Source: Rhodosalinus sediminis
Lineage (GTDB): Bacteria; Pseudomonadota; Alphaproteobacteria; Rhodobacterales; Rhodobacteraceae
Length of the DNA: 64,000 nucleotides
Direction: 5' to 3'
Assembly: GCF_003385555.1 (NCBI RefSeq)
Contig: NZ_QOHR01000002.1
Location: 186,001 to 250,000 of the forward strand
The translations under genes and the position numbers were made by a program. The stretch's first letter is position 1; each line of letters begins with the position of its first letter. Shown here in pieces: positions 8,424 through 16,600 of the stretch. The notes beneath the pieces are model-generated. The model searched no databases, was not told the origin of the DNA, and saw only the letters and a program-made list of their open reading frames with translations.

Positions 8424-9547
8424 TGACGTCCGAATCGGTGACCGAGGGCCACCCGGACAAGCTCTGCGACCAGATCAGCGACGCGGTGGTGGACGCCTAT
8501 CTCGCCACGGGCGTGCAGGCGGGCGTGAACGCGGAATGCGCCATCGCCACGGGCGTCACCTTCCTCTCGGTGCGCGCGGGCGCGGAGGCGCCGGTGGACC
8601 TCGCCGCGCTGACGCGCCGGGTGATGGCCGAGGCGGGCTACCCGTCCGGGACCGGCGACGCGCCGACGGTGATGCTCGACCTCGCGCGCGCGCCAGAGCT
8701 CGGGACCGCCGCGCGCGCCCGCGCGCACGCCCGGCACATGGTCAGCGCCTTCGGCTACGCCTGCGCCGGAAGCCCCACCGCGATGCCCTACCCCATCGAG
8801 GCCGCGCACCGGATCGCCGCCGCGCTCGACGCGGCGCGGCGCGCGGGGCGGCTGCCCTGGCTCGCGCCCGACGCGCAGGCGCAGGTCGCCGTCACCTTCC
8901 GCGAGCGCCGGGCCGTGGCGCTCGGCGCCGTGGCGCTGAGCTTCGGGCACGAGGACATGCCCGGCGAGGAGGCCGCGCGCGCCGAGCTGATGCGCGAAGC
9001 CGTGCGCCCCGCGCTCGCCGGGCTCGCGGTAGAGCCCGACGCCGCGACGCGGGTGATCCTCTTTCCCGCCCACGGTCGCGCGGGGCCGCAGGCGCATTCG
9101 GGGCTCACGGGCCGGAAGTCGGCCGACGACGCCTACGGCGCCTTCATCCGCCGCAGCGGCCCGGCGCTCAGCGGCAAGGACCCCTCGCGCATCGACCGGA
9201 TCGCCGCCTACGCCGCGCGGCAGGCGGCGCGCGCGGTGATCGCCGCAGGCCTCGCCGAGGAATGCGAGGCGCAGCTGTCCTACATCGTGGGCGACGAGGC
9301 CCCGGCGACGGTCGAGGTGGACACCTACGGCAGCGGGCGCGCCGGGGACGAGACGCTGTCGCGCCGGCTACGCGAGGTCTGCGACTTCCGCGTGGGCGCC
9401 ATCGCCGAGCGGATGGGGCTCTGGGCCCTGCCGGGCGCGCGCGGCGGGCGCTTCTACCGCGACCTCGCGCGCTACGGGCACATGGGCCGCGACGACCTCG
9501 CCCCGCCGTGGGAGGACGTCGGGGACCTCGCCGCGCGGCTCGCGTGA
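8408..9547 (+). CDS. Divergent MetK-like protein (S-adenosylmethionine synthetase family)
   Basis: A 379-residue member of the SAM synthetase fold, near the usual 380-400. Recognisable parts are EGHPDKLCDQISDAVVD at the N-terminus, LPWLAPDAQAQV, SGLTGRK, SGKDPSRIDRIAAYAAR and the C-terminal YGHMGRDDLAPPWE. Compared with the E. coli enzyme, the GAGDQG segment before FGYA is replaced by HARHMVSA, the Lys of PDAKSQV is Gln, the Asp of GDTGLTGRK is His and the second Lys of SGKDPSK is Arg. These are substrate, Mg or K-binding positions, so normal SAM synthesis is doubtful. It overlaps the ATPase gene by 16 bp. A housekeeping metK is presumably elsewhere. Function here is unknown. Confidence 0.85.
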   Translation: MRNFVMTSESVTEGHPDKLCDQISDAVVDAYLATGVQAGVNAECAIATGVTFLSVRAGAEAPVDLAALTRRVMAEAGYPSGTGDAPTVMLDLARAPELGTAARARAHARHMVSAFGYACAGSPTAMPYPIEAAHRIAAALDAARRAGRLPWLAPDAQAQVAVTFRERRAVALGAVALSFGHEDMPGEEAARAELMREAVRPALAGLAVEPDAATRVILFPAHGRAGPQAHSGLTGRKSADDAYGAFIRRSGPALSGKDPSRIDRIAAYAARQAARAVIAAGLAEECEAQLSYIVGDEAPATVEVDTYGSGRAGDETLSRRLREVCDFRVGAIAERMGLWALPGARGGRFYRDLARYGHMGRDDLAPPWEDVGDLAARLA

Positions 9548-9855
9548 CGCGCGGTCCGGCGCCGGACGTGACCGCGGGGCCGGGAGTCCGGCGCGCGTGA
9601 CAGAGTTCTGGGAGGCTGCCGCGCGTGACGCAGACCCGCGCGCGGCAGCGGCGGCGCTCCGAGGGGCGACGCGCGGTCCGGGAGCCCCGGCGCGGCGCAC
9701 GCCGTCGCGCCCGTGCCTCCGGCGGATCGTCCGGAGGGCGGCTTGCCGGTCCGGGCGTGCGTGCCGCCTTTCCCGCAGCAAGCCCCTGCGCGACCCCGGC
9801 GCGCCCGCCGCTGGTCCCCCGAACCGTGGACCGATCCACACCGGACCGGCCGGCC
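9548..9855. other. Intergenic region with recurring CGTGAC
   Basis: This 308-bp GC-rich stretch separates the MetK-like stop from the end of the convergent HMA-like gene. No convincing gene is seen. CGTGAC recurs at 9543, 9567, 9596 and 9624 (24-29 bp apart), and GCGCGGTCCGG appears twice. It may be decayed duplicated DNA. Confidence 0.4.
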
Positions 9856-10332
9856 TCAGCCCGAAGCGCCGTCCCGGTCGATGAGCGAGAAAGCCGCCAT
9901 GGCGAGCGTCGTGGCCGGCCCCGCCACGCGGCCGCGGGCGAGTTGCACCAGCGCGCCGGCGATCAGCAGCAGCGCGAGCCCCGTGCGCAGGTCGAGCGCG
10001 CCCTCAGTGCGCGATTTCACGCCCATGTCGGCCTGAAACAGCCCGAGCTTCACCATCTGCCCCACGGGCGGGGGCTTGGGCGTGCGGCGCGTGACGATCA
10101 GCGCCGCCTCTTCCATCGCGTCGAGCACCTCGCCCGCGTCGTGGTGCGTCTCGACGATGAGGCTGCCGGTCGCCGGCCGGGCGAGCACCCGGTCGACGCC
10201 CGCCACGGCCGAGAGCCGGTCGGCGAGCTCCACCAGCGCCGCGCGCTCCAGCGCCTGCACGGGCCGCAGCCGCGCGCGGCGGGCGAGCACCTGCGCGCAG
10301 TGGACGGGAACCGCCTCAGCCGGGGCGGACAT
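9856..10332 (-). CDS. Small membrane protein with HMA-like domain
   Basis: A 158-residue protein. Residues about 15-75 form an HMA-like fold: RLRPVQALERAA, LSAVAGVDRVLARPATGSLIV and VLDAMEEA. This aligns by eye with the N-terminus of the P-type ATPase in the same cluster (LSDAPGVRAATARAASGSVIL), and like it lacks CxxC. The C-terminal third has two hydrophobic segments (LRTGLALLLIAGALVQLA and GPATTLAMAAFSLI), so it is probably membrane-anchored with a cytoplasmic HMA domain. The start (MSAPAEAV) overlaps the end of the DUF5132 gene by 17 bp, implying one operon. It could be a metal chaperone or a structural partner of the ATPase; this is inference. Confidence 0.75.
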   Translation of the reverse strand: MSAPAEAVPVHCAQVLARRARLRPVQALERAALVELADRLSAVAGVDRVLARPATGSLIVETHHDAGEVLDAMEEAALIVTRRTPKPPPVGQMVKLGLFQADMGVKSRTEGALDLRTGLALLLIAGALVQLARGRVAGPATTLAMAAFSLIDRDGASG

Positions 10333-10612
10333 CGTCCTCGAGCCCCGCGCCGCCGTCGTCGGGCGCCTCGGTCTCCGCGTCGGCGTCATCGCCGTCGGCG
10401 GCCATCTCCTCGCGCACCTCGGCGACGATGTCCTCCATGTGCTCATAGGCCTCGGCGCCAGCCTTGCGGAACTCGTCGTAGGCGGTGGCCCCGGTGCGCA
10501 TCCCTGCGCGCACGATCGGCCGCCCGGCCCGGCCCAGCGCGCCGGCCACCCCCGGCACCAGCATCAGCGCGCCCGCCGCCGCCGCGGCGCCGAAAAGAAA
10601 GCTTCTGTTCAT
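10316..10612 (-). CDS. DUF5132-like small membrane protein
   Basis: A 98-residue protein with a hydrophobic N-terminus (FLFGAAAAAGALMLVPGVAGAL) followed by an amphipathic part (RPIVRAGMRTGATAYDEFRKAG), a segment EDIVAEVREEM and a strongly acidic tail. This layout matches small DUF5132-type proteins often found beside HMA-like proteins and P-type ATPases. The glycine/alanine-rich helix could be a membrane hairpin or glycine-zipper type oligomer. It is the first gene of a two-gene minus-strand unit, divergent from the coiled-coil gene at 10765. The family call rests on pattern and context. Confidence 0.65.
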   Translation of the reverse strand: MNRSFLFGAAAAAGALMLVPGVAGALGRAGRPIVRAGMRTGATAYDEFRKAGAEAYEHMEDIVAEVREEMAADGDDADAETEAPDDGGAGLEDDVRPG

Positions 10613-10764
10613 CGGGATCCTCCGGCCGGCCCGTCGCGTTGTCAGAGATCATAGCGCCGCACCGCCGCGCCGGACAACCATCTCCGCGGCGGGGGCGGCG
10701 CATCTCGCGGCGCGCGCCGCGGAACGGGCGCGTGCCGCGTCGCAGTGAAAAAGGGAGTGCAGAA

Positions 10765-11052
10765 ATGTCGAATCGGGACAAATACGTGGAAGAGGCCAAG
10801 GCGCAGCTCGACCGCTGGAACGCGCAGATCGAGGAGCTTCAGCAGAAGATGCAGAGCGCCGAGGCCGAGGCGCGGAAGGACTATCAAAACCAGCTCGAGG
10901 AGCTGCGCGCCCAGCGCGACGCCGCGCAGAAGCAGCTCGACAAGATGCGCGAGGCGAGCGACGCGGCCTGGGACGACATGAAGGCCGGCTTCGACCGCGC
11001 CTGGGACCAGATCGCCAGCGCCTTCGACACCGCGCGGGCGCGGTTCAAATGA
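10765..11052 (+). CDS. Cytoplasmic coiled-coil protein (resembles Sll1863-type stress proteins)
   Basis: A 95-residue, highly charged, almost entirely helical protein with heptad-like repeats (KAQLDRWNAQIEELQQKM, QLEELRAQRDAAQKQLDKM). It ends with a tryptophan-containing stretch, AWDDMKAGFDRAWDQIASAF. No signal peptide is present. The ATG at 10765 has AAGGGAG about 10 nt upstream, and its stop overlaps the next start by 4 bp. Small proteins of this look are sometimes labelled sll1863 family stress response proteins. The tail motif recurs in the exported protein encoded immediately downstream, so the two may pair across or at the membrane. Its molecular role is unknown. Confidence 0.75.
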   Translation: MSNRDKYVEEAKAQLDRWNAQIEELQQKMQSAEAEARKDYQNQLEELRAQRDAAQKQLDKMREASDAAWDDMKAGFDRAWDQIASAFDTARARFK

Positions 11053-11528
11053 GCCGCCGCGCCGCAGGCCCCGCGCTCGGTGTGGCGCTCGGGGCGCTCG
11101 TCCTGTCCGGCGCCCCGGCGCCGGCGCAGGACACGGGTGAGCAGGCGCCCCCCGCCGCCGAGGTCCGCGCGGAGATCGCGGAGGCGATGGACGCCGTCGC
11201 GGACTACTCGGCCGAGGAGCGCGACGCCGCGCTCGAGCGCGCGCGCGAAGGCCTCGACCGGCTCGACGCCGCGATCGCGCGGCGCGAGCAGGCGATGCGC
11301 GAGAGTTGGGCCGATATGTCGGACGCCGCGCGGGACACGGCGCGCGAGCGGCTCGCCGACCTGCGCGCGGCGCGCAACCGGCTCGGCGAGCGCTACGGCG
11401 CGCTCGAAGCCGGCACCCGCAGCGCCTGGGGCGAGCTGAAATCCGGTTTCGCCGACGCGTGGGACGCCGTATCAGACGCCTGGGCCGCGTCGGAGACGGA
11501 CAGCACGGGCGACGCCGCGGCCGACTGA
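11049..11528 (+). CDS. Exported coiled-coil protein
   Basis: A 159-residue protein with a clear Sec signal (MSRRAAGPALGVALGALVLSG, cleavage probably after APAPAQ), placing it in the periplasm. The mature part is a helical Glu/Arg/Ala-rich rod (RDAALERAREGLDRLDAAIARREQ). Near its end is AWGELKSGFADAWDAVSDAW, closely matching the C-terminal motif of the preceding cytoplasmic coiled-coil protein. The start overlaps that gene (ATGA), and the ZIP transporter gene begins 24 bp after its stop, so the three form one operon. No known enzyme motif is visible. Confidence 0.75.
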   Translation: MSRRAAGPALGVALGALVLSGAPAPAQDTGEQAPPAAEVRAEIAEAMDAVADYSAEERDAALERAREGLDRLDAAIARREQAMRESWADMSDAARDTARERLADLRAARNRLGERYGALEAGTRSAWGELKSGFADAWDAVSDAWAASETDSTGDAAAD

Positions 11529-11551
11529 GCGTCGCGCCGCAGGAGGGACAC

Positions 11552-12295
11552 GTGGAGACAGCCTTGTGGATCGTCGTCGCGGCGGCCTTCGTCACCGCGA
11601 TCATGACCGGCGTGGGCGCCCTGCCCTTTCTCGTCGTCCGCCGCCTCGGCGACCGGACGATGGGCCTCTCGAACGCGGTCGCCGCGGGGCTGATGCTCGC
11701 GGCGAGCCACAGCCTGATCGCCGAGGGCGTGACCCTCGACGTTTCGCTCACCCTCGTCGGCGTGCTCGCCGGGCTCGGGGCGATCGTGCTCGCCAACCGC
11801 GCGCTCACCGGCGCGGGCGACGTGGACGTGGCTGACCTGACCGGCGCCAACGCGGCCAAGGCGCTCTTGATCCTCGGGATCATGACGGCGCATTCCTTCG
11901 CCGAAGGGGTGGGCGTCGGCGTTTCCTTCGCGGGCTCCGAGGGGCTCGGCGCCTTCATCACCACCGCGATCGCCTTTCACAACGTCCCCGAGGGGCTCGC
12001 CATCGCGCTGGTGCTGATCCCACGCGGCACCGCCGTCTGGAAGGCCGCGCTCTGGGCGATCTTCACGAGCCTGCCGCAGCCCCTCATGGCCGCGCCCGCC
12101 TATCTCTTCGTCGAGACCTTCCGGCCCTTCCTGCCCGTGGGCCTCGGCCTCGCGGCGGGGGCGATGATCTGGATGGTCTTCGCCGAGCTTTTCCCAGACG
12201 CGCAGGAGAAGATGTCGAGCGAATCCGCCGCGACCGGCGTGGCGCTCGCCTTCGCGGTGATGATGGCCTTCCAGATGCTGGTGCTGCACCACTGA
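11552..12295 (+). CDS. ZIP-family metal transporter
   Basis: A 247-residue inner-membrane protein with about eight hydrophobic segments. The ZIP signature motifs are present: MTAHSFAEGVGVGVSF in TM4 and AIAFHNVPEGLAIALVL in TM5, with the metal-binding His and Glu residues (H-N-x-P-E-G). ZIP proteins import Zn, Fe or Mn. The GTG start at 11552 is preceded by a perfect AGGAGG five bases upstream. It closes the plus-strand operon of the metal cluster, so the cluster contains an importer as well as an ATPase, but the metal is not determined by sequence. Confidence 0.9.
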   Translation: METALWIVVAAAFVTAIMTGVGALPFLVVRRLGDRTMGLSNAVAAGLMLAASHSLIAEGVTLDVSLTLVGVLAGLGAIVLANRALTGAGDVDVADLTGANAAKALLILGIMTAHSFAEGVGVGVSFAGSEGLGAFITTAIAFHNVPEGLAIALVLIPRGTAVWKAALWAIFTSLPQPLMAAPAYLFVETFRPFLPVGLGLAAGAMIWMVFAELFPDAQEKMSSESAATGVALAFAVMMAFQMLVLHH

Positions 12296-12409
12296 GGCGA
12301 CGGGCGCGCCGGCCCGGGTTGGGCGTCGCGCCGACGCTGCGTCGCGGCCGGAGTGCGGGCGGCAGGCGGCCGCGCGATCCGAACGGGCAAGCCCCCGCCC
12401 CGCTGGCGC

Positions 12410-13129
12410 TCAGTCCTCCAGGTGCAGGCTCACGCGGCGGTTCTGGCGGCCCTTCTTCTCGATCTTGCCGAGGCGCAGGCGCCCGATTTCTCCGGTGCGG
12501 CGGACATGCGTGCCGCCGCAGGGCTGAAGATCGACCTGGTCGCCGCCCTCCCCGATCCGGATCAGGCGGACGTGCCCCGCGCCGGTGGGCGGCGCGACGG
12601 ACATCGTCTTGACGAGGCCGAGGTCGGCGGCGAGCTCGGCGTCGGTGATCCAGTCCTCGGTCACGGGCAGGTCGCGGACGACGAGCGCGTTCAGCTCGGC
12701 CTCGAGCGCGGCCTTGTCCTCCGGCGCCTTCGGCATGTCGAAGTCGAGGCGGCCCTTCTCCGTCCCGATGGCGCCGCCGGTGACCGGCCGCGGCAGCACC
12801 ACGGAAAGGAGATGCAGCGCCGTGTGCACCCGCATGTGGGCGAAGCGCCGATCCCAGTCGAGCGTCTGCGTCACCTCCGCCCCCGCGGGCGGCGGCGTCT
12901 CGCCCTCGGCGGGGACGAGCACGATCTCGCCCGCCTCGCCCTTCACGGTGGTCGCCACCGCCATGCGCCCGCCCGGCCAGGCGAGATGCCCGGTATCGCC
13001 GGGCTGACCGCCGCCGTTGGGGTAGAAGAGGCTCGCCTCCAGCACGACGCCGCCCTCGGGCGTCAGGCGCACGACGCGGCCCGGCGCGGTGCGGGCGTAG
13101 GCGTCCTCGCGGTAGAGCGGCGTGGTCAT
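12410..13129 (-). CDS. AlaX-type alanyl-tRNA editing protein
   Basis: A 239-residue freestanding version of the AlaRS editing domain, which removes serine or glycine from mischarged tRNA-Ala. The zinc/catalytic motifs are visible as HTALH (residues about 99-103) and CGGTH near residue 205. The N-terminal part (FYPNGGGQPGDTGHL) is the usual beta-barrel domain, making this the longer AlaX class. The start at 13129 overlaps the stop of the mechanosensitive channel gene by 4 bp (ATGA), making it the last gene of the cfa-trgAB-cysK-mscS run. Confidence 0.88.
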   Translation of the reverse strand: MTTPLYREDAYARTAPGRVVRLTPEGGVVLEASLFYPNGGGQPGDTGHLAWPGGRMAVATTVKGEAGEIVLVPAEGETPPPAGAEVTQTLDWDRRFAHMRVHTALHLLSVVLPRPVTGGAIGTEKGRLDFDMPKAPEDKAALEAELNALVVRDLPVTEDWITDAELAADLGLVKTMSVAPPTGAGHVRLIRIGEGGDQVDLQPCGGTHVRRTGEIGRLRLGKIEKKGRQNRRVSLHLED

Positions 13130-15513
13130 TGTCCGTCGCCCTCCCCCTCGCCGGTTTCCGGCACGCCGGCGGGGCGCTGCGCCGGCGCCGCGCCCTCGGC
13201 CCGCGGCGCAGGGCGCGCGCCGCCGCTCAGCGCCTCGGGATTGCGCAGCCAGACGTCGCGCTGCGCGAAGGGCACCTCGATCCCCTCCTCGGCGAAGCGG
13301 CGCGCGATGGCGTGGTTCATGTCGGAATGCGCGTTCATCACCCAGTTCACGTCGCGCAGGATCGCGCGAATCTCGAAGTCGAGCGAATCCGCCCCGAAGC
13401 CCCGGAAGAGGACATAGGGCGCCGGATCGAGCAGCACCATCGGGTGATCCTCGGCCACCTCCTGCAGGATGCGCTCGACCTTGCGCGTGTCGGTGCCGTA
13501 GGCCACGCCCACCGGTACGATCACCCGGCCGATGGTGTTGCCGCGGGTCCAGTTGGTGACCACGCCCGAGACGAGATCGGCGTTCGGGATCACCACGTCG
13601 GTGCGGTCGAAGGTCTCGATCCGCGTGGACCGGACCGAGATCTTGCGCACGTAGCCCATGTTGCCGCCGACCTCGATCCAGTCGCCCTCCGAGACCGGGC
13701 GCTCGATCAGCAGGATGATGCCGGAGACGAAGTTCGACACGATGTTCTGCAGACCGAAGCCGATGCCGACCGAGAGCGCACCGGCGACGATGGCGAGCGA
13801 AGAGAGGTCGAGGCCGGTGGCCGAGACCGCGATGAGCGCGGCGAGCACGATGCCGATGTAGCCCGTCCCCGAGACGAGCGCCGTCTGCGCCCCCTTGTCG
13901 AGGCGCGTGCGCGGCAGGATCGAGTTCCGGAGCCCGCCCTGCAGCGCGCGCGTGGCGAGGTAGCCGAGAGCGAAGACCACCACGAGGGCGATGAAGTCCA
14001 TGAGCGAGACGCGCGTCTCGCCGAGCTGGAACCCGTCGCGCAGCCGCGTCCAGAGGTCGGTGAGCTCGGAGGTGCGCGCGCCCCAGAGGAGCGCGAGCAC
14101 CGGCAGCGTCGCGATGGTCAGCGCCATCCCCGCGAGCACCGGGAAGAGCCCCTCGCTCGCCGTGTCGCGCCCGGTCACCAGATGGTCGAGGTCCTGCACG
14201 AAGCGCTGCAGGATCAGCACGAGCCCGCCGAGCGCGAGCGAGGCGACCCAGGGCTGCACCAGGAGCGCGGCGTTCAGGTAGCCCACGGCGGCGAGCAGCG
14301 GCGCGAGCGCGCCCACCGCCACGGAGAGCGCGCCGAGCACCCGGATCGCGCGTAACTCGAAGCCGATGCCCGCCTCCGGCTCGGACCCGCGCCGGTAGCT
14401 CGCCAGGATCTGCCCGAGGCGCAGGAGCACCAGCCCGATCGCCACGATGAGCGGGAACTGCAGCACCGCCTCGGTCGCGGGCGGAAGCTCCTCCAGCGTG
14501 ACGACCTGCGCGGCGACGATCTGAAGCACGACGAGGAAGGCCAGCAGCGTCGCGTACCACCGCGCCTCGGCGCGCCAGCCGCTTTCCAGGAGCACGATGG
14601 CATCCGCGTCGCGCGCGTCGAAGAGGCGCCGGCCGAGCCAGCGGAAGGCGAGCAGCAGCGCCACCGCCCAGGGCAGGAACTCCAGAAGCTGCGTCAGATC
14701 CTGCCCGGCGAGCCCCGTCAGCAGGACCCCCTGCACGATCGCCCAGAACCCGAGAAACGGCAGGACGATGTGGCCGATCGAGATCAGGAGCGACCAGACC
14801 CCGGTCCCGCGCCGCGAGACGCCGCGCATCCGCTCGCCGAGCCGCTCGACCCAGCGGTGCCCCCGCGCGAGCAGCAGGAGCCCCACGGCGAGCAGCAAGC
14901 CCGTCGCCGGCAGCCGGTTGCGCGCCTCCGCGAGCTGCGTCTCGGAGGTGAGCGCGCGCGCGGTCTCGCGCTGAAGCGCGAGGACAGCCTCGCGCAGATC
15001 GGCCAGCGCGGCGGGCCAGTGCGCCGGGTTGAGCGGCGTCGGCCCGAGCGCGCGCAGGTCGTCGAGCTGGCGCGCGCGGATCAGCGCGTCGATCTCGGCG
15101 ATGAGCCCGTTGGCGCGGGTGAAGGCCTCGTCCGCGCGGACCAAGGGCGCGCGGGCCTCGGTCAGGCGGGCGCGCAACTCGGCGCGCCGCGCGGCGACGT
15201 CGTCGGCCTCGCTCGCGCCCGCCTCCGGCGGGGGCCCCAGCGCATCGAGCTGCGAGCGCAGCGTCTCGATCCGGGGGGCGTTGATGTCCTGCGTTGCGAG
15301 GAAGCGGTCGCGCCAGCCCGCGATCTCGGCGCGCAGGCTCTCGAGCGCCGCGTCCGAGGCCTGCCCGCGGTCCACGACCGTCTCGGCCCGCTGCGCGAGG
15401 CGGTCCCAGGCGGCGTAGTCCGGCGCCTCCTGCGCCGCGGCGGTGCCGAGCGCGAGCCAGAGACCGAGAAGAAGCGCGGATGCGACGGTGAGCGCGCGAC
15501 GCAGCCCGCTCAT
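13126..15513 (-). CDS. MscS-family mechanosensitive channel with DUF3772 domain
   Basis: A 795-residue protein: signal peptide (residues about 1-28, ending AAAQ), a periplasmic helical DUF3772 region (about 30-210), some ten hydrophobic segments, and the MscS pore and beta domain near the C-terminus (ATGLDLSSLAIVAGALSVGIGFGLQNIVSNFVSGI, then the conserved beta-domain start ERPVSEGDWIEVGG). Such large MscS proteins protect against hypo-osmotic shock. It overlaps the cysK stop and the alaX start by 4 bp each, so translation is coupled. The C-terminal 25 residues are proline/alanine-rich. Confidence 0.9.
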   Translation of the reverse strand: MSGLRRALTVASALLLGLWLALGTAAAQEAPDYAAWDRLAQRAETVVDRGQASDAALESLRAEIAGWRDRFLATQDINAPRIETLRSQLDALGPPPEAGASEADDVAARRAELRARLTEARAPLVRADEAFTRANGLIAEIDALIRARQLDDLRALGPTPLNPAHWPAALADLREAVLALQRETARALTSETQLAEARNRLPATGLLLAVGLLLLARGHRWVERLGERMRGVSRRGTGVWSLLISIGHIVLPFLGFWAIVQGVLLTGLAGQDLTQLLEFLPWAVALLLAFRWLGRRLFDARDADAIVLLESGWRAEARWYATLLAFLVVLQIVAAQVVTLEELPPATEAVLQFPLIVAIGLVLLRLGQILASYRRGSEPEAGIGFELRAIRVLGALSVAVGALAPLLAAVGYLNAALLVQPWVASLALGGLVLILQRFVQDLDHLVTGRDTASEGLFPVLAGMALTIATLPVLALLWGARTSELTDLWTRLRDGFQLGETRVSLMDFIALVVVFALGYLATRALQGGLRNSILPRTRLDKGAQTALVSGTGYIGIVLAALIAVSATGLDLSSLAIVAGALSVGIGFGLQNIVSNFVSGIILLIERPVSEGDWIEVGGNMGYVRKISVRSTRIETFDRTDVVIPNADLVSGVVTNWTRGNTIGRVIVPVGVAYGTDTRKVERILQEVAEDHPMVLLDPAPYVLFRGFGADSLDFEIRAILRDVNWVMNAHSDMNHAIARRFAEEGIEVPFAQRDVWLRNPEALSGGARPAPRAEGAAPAQRPAGVPETGEGEGDGQ

Positions 15514-16547
15514 TCCGGGGCCACCGTGACGTCCGGCATGTCCACCGCGTCCCGCTCCATCCAGCGGGGCACGGGCAGGCCCTTCTCGCGCAGGAAGGCG
15601 GGGTTGTAGAGCTTGGACTGATAGCGCGTGCCGTAGTCGCAGAGGATGGTGACGATGGTGTGCCCCGGCCCCATCTCGCGCGCCATGCGCATGGCGCCCG
15701 CGACGTTCACGCCGGAGGAGCCGCCGAGGCAGAGCCCCTCGCGCTCAAGCAGGTCGAAGGTCACCGGCAGCGCCTCCTCGTCGGGGACCTGACAGCAGAA
15801 GTCGGGCGTGAAGCCCTCGAGGTTGGCGGTGATCCGCCCCTGCCCGATGCCCTCGGTGATCGAGCTTCCCTCGGATTTGAACTCGCCGGTGGTGTAGTAG
15901 CTGTAGAGCGCCGCGCCCATCGGATCGGCGAGGCCCATCTTCACGCCTTTCGGCTGCAGCGCCTCGGCCACGCCGGCGAGCGTGCCGCCCGAGCCCACGG
16001 CGCAGATGAAGCCGTCGACCCTGCCCTCGGTCTGCGCCCAGACCTCCGGCCCGGTGCTCTCGACATGGGCCTGCCGGTTGGCGACGTTGTCGAACTGGTT
16101 GGCCCAGATCGCGCCCTGCGGCTCCGACTGCGCGAGCCGCTCGGCGAGGCGGCCGGAGTAGCGGACGTAGTTGTTGGGGTTGCGGTAGGGCGCCGCGGGC
16201 ACCTCCACGAGCTCGGCGCCCGCGAGGCGGATCATGTCCTTCTTTTCCAGGCTCTGCGTCTCGGGGATCACGATCACCGTGCGGAAGCCCATCGACGCGC
16301 CGACGAGCGCGAGCCCGATGCCGGTGTTGCCGGCGGTGCCCTCGACGATGGTGCCGCCGGGGCCGAGCGCGCCGCGCGCCACCGCGTCGCGGATGATCCA
16401 GAGCGCGGCGCGGTCCTTCACGGACTGGCCGGGGTTCATGAACTCGGCCTTGCCCCAGATCTCGCATCCGGTGGCCTCGCTCGGGCCGTGGAGCCGGATG
16501 AGGGGGGTGTTGCCGACCGCCTCGGCAAGGTCCTTGGCGACGCGCAT
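15510..16547 (-). CDS. cysK: Cysteine synthase (O-acetylserine sulfhydrylase)
   Basis: A 345-residue PLP enzyme that makes cysteine from O-acetylserine and sulfide. The PLP lysine is in NPGQSVKDRAA (about residue 44). The asparagine loop EGTAGNTGIGLA and the phosphate-binding glycines (VGSGGTLAG) are intact. The start MRVAKDLAEAVGNTPLIRL at 16547 fits the family. It lies 53 bp downstream of trgB. In Rhodobacter sphaeroides cysK sits beside trgAB and contributes to tellurite resistance, so the same role is inferred here. Confidence 0.95.
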   Translation of the reverse strand: MRVAKDLAEAVGNTPLIRLHGPSEATGCEIWGKAEFMNPGQSVKDRAALWIIRDAVARGALGPGGTIVEGTAGNTGIGLALVGASMGFRTVIVIPETQSLEKKDMIRLAGAELVEVPAAPYRNPNNYVRYSGRLAERLAQSEPQGAIWANQFDNVANRQAHVESTGPEVWAQTEGRVDGFICAVGSGGTLAGVAEALQPKGVKMGLADPMGAALYSYYTTGEFKSEGSSITEGIGQGRITANLEGFTPDFCCQVPDEEALPVTFDLLEREGLCLGGSSGVNVAGAMRMAREMGPGHTIVTILCDYGTRYQSKLYNPAFLREKGLPVPRWMERDAVDMPDVTVAPE

Positions 16548-16600
16548 GGGGGGCCTCTTTCGTCGATGTCCGTCCTGTCTATGGATCGGCCCGGCGCGCT

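Noticed and set aside
9597-9884. Open frames on both strands in the gap after the MetK-like gene
   Set aside because: Arginine/proline-rich translations with no family features or ribosome sites; treated as non-coding.
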